Assembly: GCA_038503065.1 (NCBI GenBank)
Contig: JBCAMK010000005.1
Span: 992,001 to 1,056,000, forward strand
Origin: Paragyromitra xinjiangensis
Taxonomy: Eukaryota > Ascomycota > Pezizomycetes > Pezizales > Discinaceae
Length of the DNA stretch: 64,000 bases
Direction: 5' to 3'
Shown piece by piece: positions 61,701-64,000 of the stretch. Below the pieces are notes generated by a model that did no database searches, was not told the origin of the DNA, and worked only from the letters and a program-made list of their open reading frames with translations. The translations under genes and the position numbers were made by a program. Position 1 is the stretch's first letter; each line of letters starts with the position of its first letter.

Positions 61701-62723
61701 AATACATCTAAGCTTGGGTTTACGCAAGGGGGCAGCGCTAGCTAGTTGGCATTCCCACTAGTTTATACGGGTTATGCGCCAGCATGAAAGTTTAATTCCT
61801 CAATGCCAATTTTTTAAGATGTATTTTGCGGGTTTAGAGAGCGATACTGAGGATTGGAGTTAGATACTCTGGAATTTCGCGGGGTGGACAAAACCTCGAT
61901 ACGTCATGGCCGTGCTAGTCAGATGACAATGACACTGTGCTTAACGACCACAAGTGTTCCCCAAGCTTCAGCTGCGTCAGAGGGGATTTGATGCCCATCT
62001 TGTTATTCTTCTACAGCTAGTTATGAGGTTGAAGATAACAAGTTGGGAACATAAATTAAGCTACTACAGGTCGGTCGAGCTGTGGTATAGGTGTGCATGC
62101 TAAGGTTTCTCCTGTTCACGATATCCACATGAGTTACATTCCTTTTTCTAAAGACGCTAAAATTCCCCTCGCAAGCATTACCCCTTGCTTTCTAAAAACC
62201 GGATACTTGAAATTTTGATTTCTGGTAACTGGAACTTCAATAGGAGAGGAACCTGTAAACCGCATAGATGCCCTAACAACGGTACGCACGCTCTCAGAGG
62301 GTCTCTCTATGGTGGTACCTATTTACGTGTGTTCAAAGAGGGCTCCTAGGCCTCCTACTCCTTCTCCTCCTTCTCCTCTTTCATAATTTTTTCTCAATCG
62401 CCTATCTCTCCAAATTACATTGTTAATAAGTCTATCTTCACGTAGCCTAATGAAAAGCGAGACAGTCACTCCTTTTTAATTTCTTCCGTCTCTTGTTTTT
62501 CAAACCACATTCATTTAATACTGCGATTAATTCCTTCGGCAAATTCCCAACTGTCGCATGTTACTTCTACGGCAAACAGAGAACCATCTTAATTAATAAT
62601 TTCATGACAAACGTTAGGAATTGGAAGCAGGACTAACGCTAGAATTATTAGAGGTATGAGATACTATGACCGCTATTTGACCCTAGACAGATTAGAACCT
62701 AATGATATATATTATTAGCACCA
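58773..62723. other. Gene-poor 4-kb stretch
   Basis: No gene is supported. It holds an inverted-repeat structure at 59668-59947, TACATGTA at 60492-60499, and AT-rich DNA; the last few hundred bases should carry the promoter of the terminal gene. Confidence 0.5.
59668..59947. repeat. Long imperfect inverted repeat
   Basis: Arms of about 51 bp at 59668-59718 and 59897-59947, roughly four-fifths identical, share AACAAGTTCYTGYGGTTTTTGAGGTAC. A 17-bp direct repeat TTTTCATAGTTCAYTGC occurs just inside (59868-59884) and just outside (59968-59984) the right arm. This looks like a decayed foldback element; ends and target site are not defined. Confidence 0.5.
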
Positions 62724-64000
62724 ATGGCGGATTTAGCAACTTATACTGTCCCAGATGAAGTGTATGCTTCCTTCTTCTACAGAGCTACAGGCACCATAAC
62801 AGGAGGACGAAAGGCCCCGTCTATCGCTTTACAATCGTACCAACCTACCGGCTACTTTTCAACTGGGCCAGCAGTACCACCAATATCTACGACTGTATAT
62901 TTTCCCACGCATGTTGCGGTAGCCTCAACTGCAAAAGCTTTTGATACGCCATCTTTGGACCAGGACTCGATATCCTTATTCAGGGATATCGATATAACCC
63001 AGTCAACCGATACATCGTTATCCCCGGAAGCACAGAATTTTCCGGTTTTCACAACATTGACACCACAAGCGAGCTACATCTCCACTGCCGTTGCACAAAA
63101 TCTCAATGAAAGCTCAATTTCACCGGCCGCCATAATTGGGTTAGCTACGGGTGGCGCAATATCGGTTTTGGTAGCTTTGGCAATGACAATCTTCATGTGC
63201 ACTCGCCGACGTCAATCCGGCCGTTATCGCCAAAACTCTGTCGCCGGCCCAGGGATGCCAGCGGGGATGATGGCTTCTGCGTGTGGAACTGAACTTAGTA
63301 GCAAGGAACAAGTTCATGAACTACCATCTAGTCTAAAACCCTCAACTAGTAACAGCGGAACTAGTAGTAATAGGAGCAGATATAGCAAACATATAACTTG
63401 GAAAGATCAGGTCTTTTCTGATCAGTCGTTCATGACACTTCCCCCATTACCACCTCATCCAGCTTCTATAAGCCTACCCTCACTGTCTCGGAATTACTTT
63501 CGTGTTGGGGAAGGAGCCCAGGAACCAGATTCTTCCAATCTTGCTATATATTTCCCCCCACGACCAGACAATAGAATCTCCTACAGGTCTTTCTCATCCC
63601 CTACTTTGGGTGCAGATTGCACGTCTATATATTCATCCGTGCCGCCTTCTCCTGTGTGTGTTTCGGCACTCTCACCTATACCGTCATATCTTTTTCCCGC
63701 ATCTTACCAATTTCACAGATCACCAATCCCGTCTTGTCAATATAACCCTACGGTATCAAACCCTGACGAGCTGAACGATCACTTCACGACTATAACCTGC
63801 ACCGGCATCTATTCCTTTATCTCTGGCCCTGGCCGTTCTCCATCTGATTCCTTTATCATCCAGGAGACGAATTCCTCCAACACTGCTCGTAAATCCTCGA
63901 TTCACTCCTCAGGAAGCGTTCAAACTCCCAGTCACTCCTCCTACCCAAACTTCCCGGTTCCGTTCCCAAAGACCGTATCTTGTGCCTCGCGAATGCAGGC
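62724..64000 (+). CDS. Single-pass membrane protein with long Ser-rich tail (partial)
   Basis: An uninterrupted frame of 425 codons runs from ATG at 62724 to the window edge with no stop, so the 3' end is missing. After a Ser/Thr-rich segment of about 135 residues with an NES glycosylation site (NLNESS), one strong membrane helix appears (AAIIGLATGGAISVLVALAM TIFM), followed by the stop-transfer CTRRRQSGRYR. The remaining 250 residues are Ser/Pro-rich with TLPPLPPHPAS and many potential phosphosites. The arrangement resembles fungal Mid2/Wsc-like or similar surface sensors, but no cysteine-rich domain is seen. No signal peptide starts at 62724, so a missing upstream exon or later-defined start is possible. 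Confidence 0.65.
   Translation, partial: MADLATYTVPDEVYASFFYRATGTITGGRKAPSIALQSYQPTGYFSTGPAVPPISTTVYFPTHVAVASTAKAFDTPSLDQDSISLFRDIDITQSTDTSLSPEAQNFPVFTTLTPQASYISTAVAQNLNESSISPAAIIGLATGGAISVLVALAMTIFMCTRRRQSGRYRQNSVAGPGMPAGMMASACGTELSSKEQVHELPSSLKPSTSNSGTSSNRSRYSKHITWKDQVFSDQSFMTLPPLPPHPASISLPSLSRNYFRVGEGAQEPDSSNLAIYFPPRPDNRISYRSFSSPTLGADCTSIYSSVPPSPVCVSALSPIPSYLFPASYQFHRSPIPSCQYNPTVSNPDELNDHFTTITCTGIYSFISGPGRSPSDSFIIQETNSSNTARKSSIHSSGSVQTPSHSSYPNFPVPFPKTVSCASRMQ

Overview
The window is nuclear DNA of a filamentous ascomycete (Pezizomycotina). The evidence is many short spliceosomal introns (about 44-280 bp) with GTATGT/GTAAGT-type donors and CTAAC/CTGAC-like branch sites, monocistronic genes on both strands, and fungal-type families: LCL2, fungal Sen2, mL57, calcineurin A with the fungal tail, Syg1, fungal ceramide glucosyltransferase and an Mmc1-like mitochondrial protein. 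The class cannot be fixed by reading alone. No operon, gene cluster, virus or CRISPR array is visible.

Layout. 1-6.3 kb is gene-poor, with a small palindromic element, one doubtful ORF and a short MITE-like repeat. 6.3-10.7 kb holds LCL2 (+), SEN2 (-) and the mitochondrial ribosomal protein mL57 (-). The SEN2 5' leader contains two introns that each carry a copy of a box C/D snoRNA. 10.7-13.4 kb is mostly non-coding, with one intron-containing tRNA gene. 13.4-24.9 kb is a dense block: calcineurin A (-), a dual-specificity phosphatase (-) head-to-head with a WW-domain protein (+), an ankyrin protein (+), a MYND zinc-finger protein (-) and a PQ-loop vacuolar transporter (-). 26-29.6 kb is the SPX-EXS phosphate transporter SYG1 (-). 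29.6-35.5 kb is gene-poor, including 3 kb with no reading frame of 60 codons or more. 35.5-43.2 kb holds a BED-finger ORF, a TA-flanked MITE, ceramide glucosyltransferase, two more short inverted-repeat elements and an Mmc1-like mitochondrial protein. 47.7-48.9 kb is a low-complexity fungal protein (-). 52.7-58.8 kb holds the CAF-1 large subunit and an 851-residue F-box protein. The right edge cuts a single-pass membrane protein.

The genes are mainly housekeeping and do not form one pathway. Themes are RNA processing (SEN2 with its intronic snoRNAs, a tRNA with an intron of the kind SEN2 would remove), phosphate and calcium signalling (SYG1, calcineurin, phosphatase), lipid and vacuole function (GCS, PQ-loop), mitochondria (mL57, Mmc1-like) and chromatin (CAF-1).

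The most interesting signals are the paired snR79-like snoRNAs in SEN2 leader introns, two strongly over-represented intergenic words (the palindrome TACATGTA and CGAGTGATA, the latter forming the ends of a 233-bp inverted-repeat element), and several families of tiny non-autonomous elements. Gene models were spliced by eye from reading frames, splice motifs and family knowledge; no database search was run.
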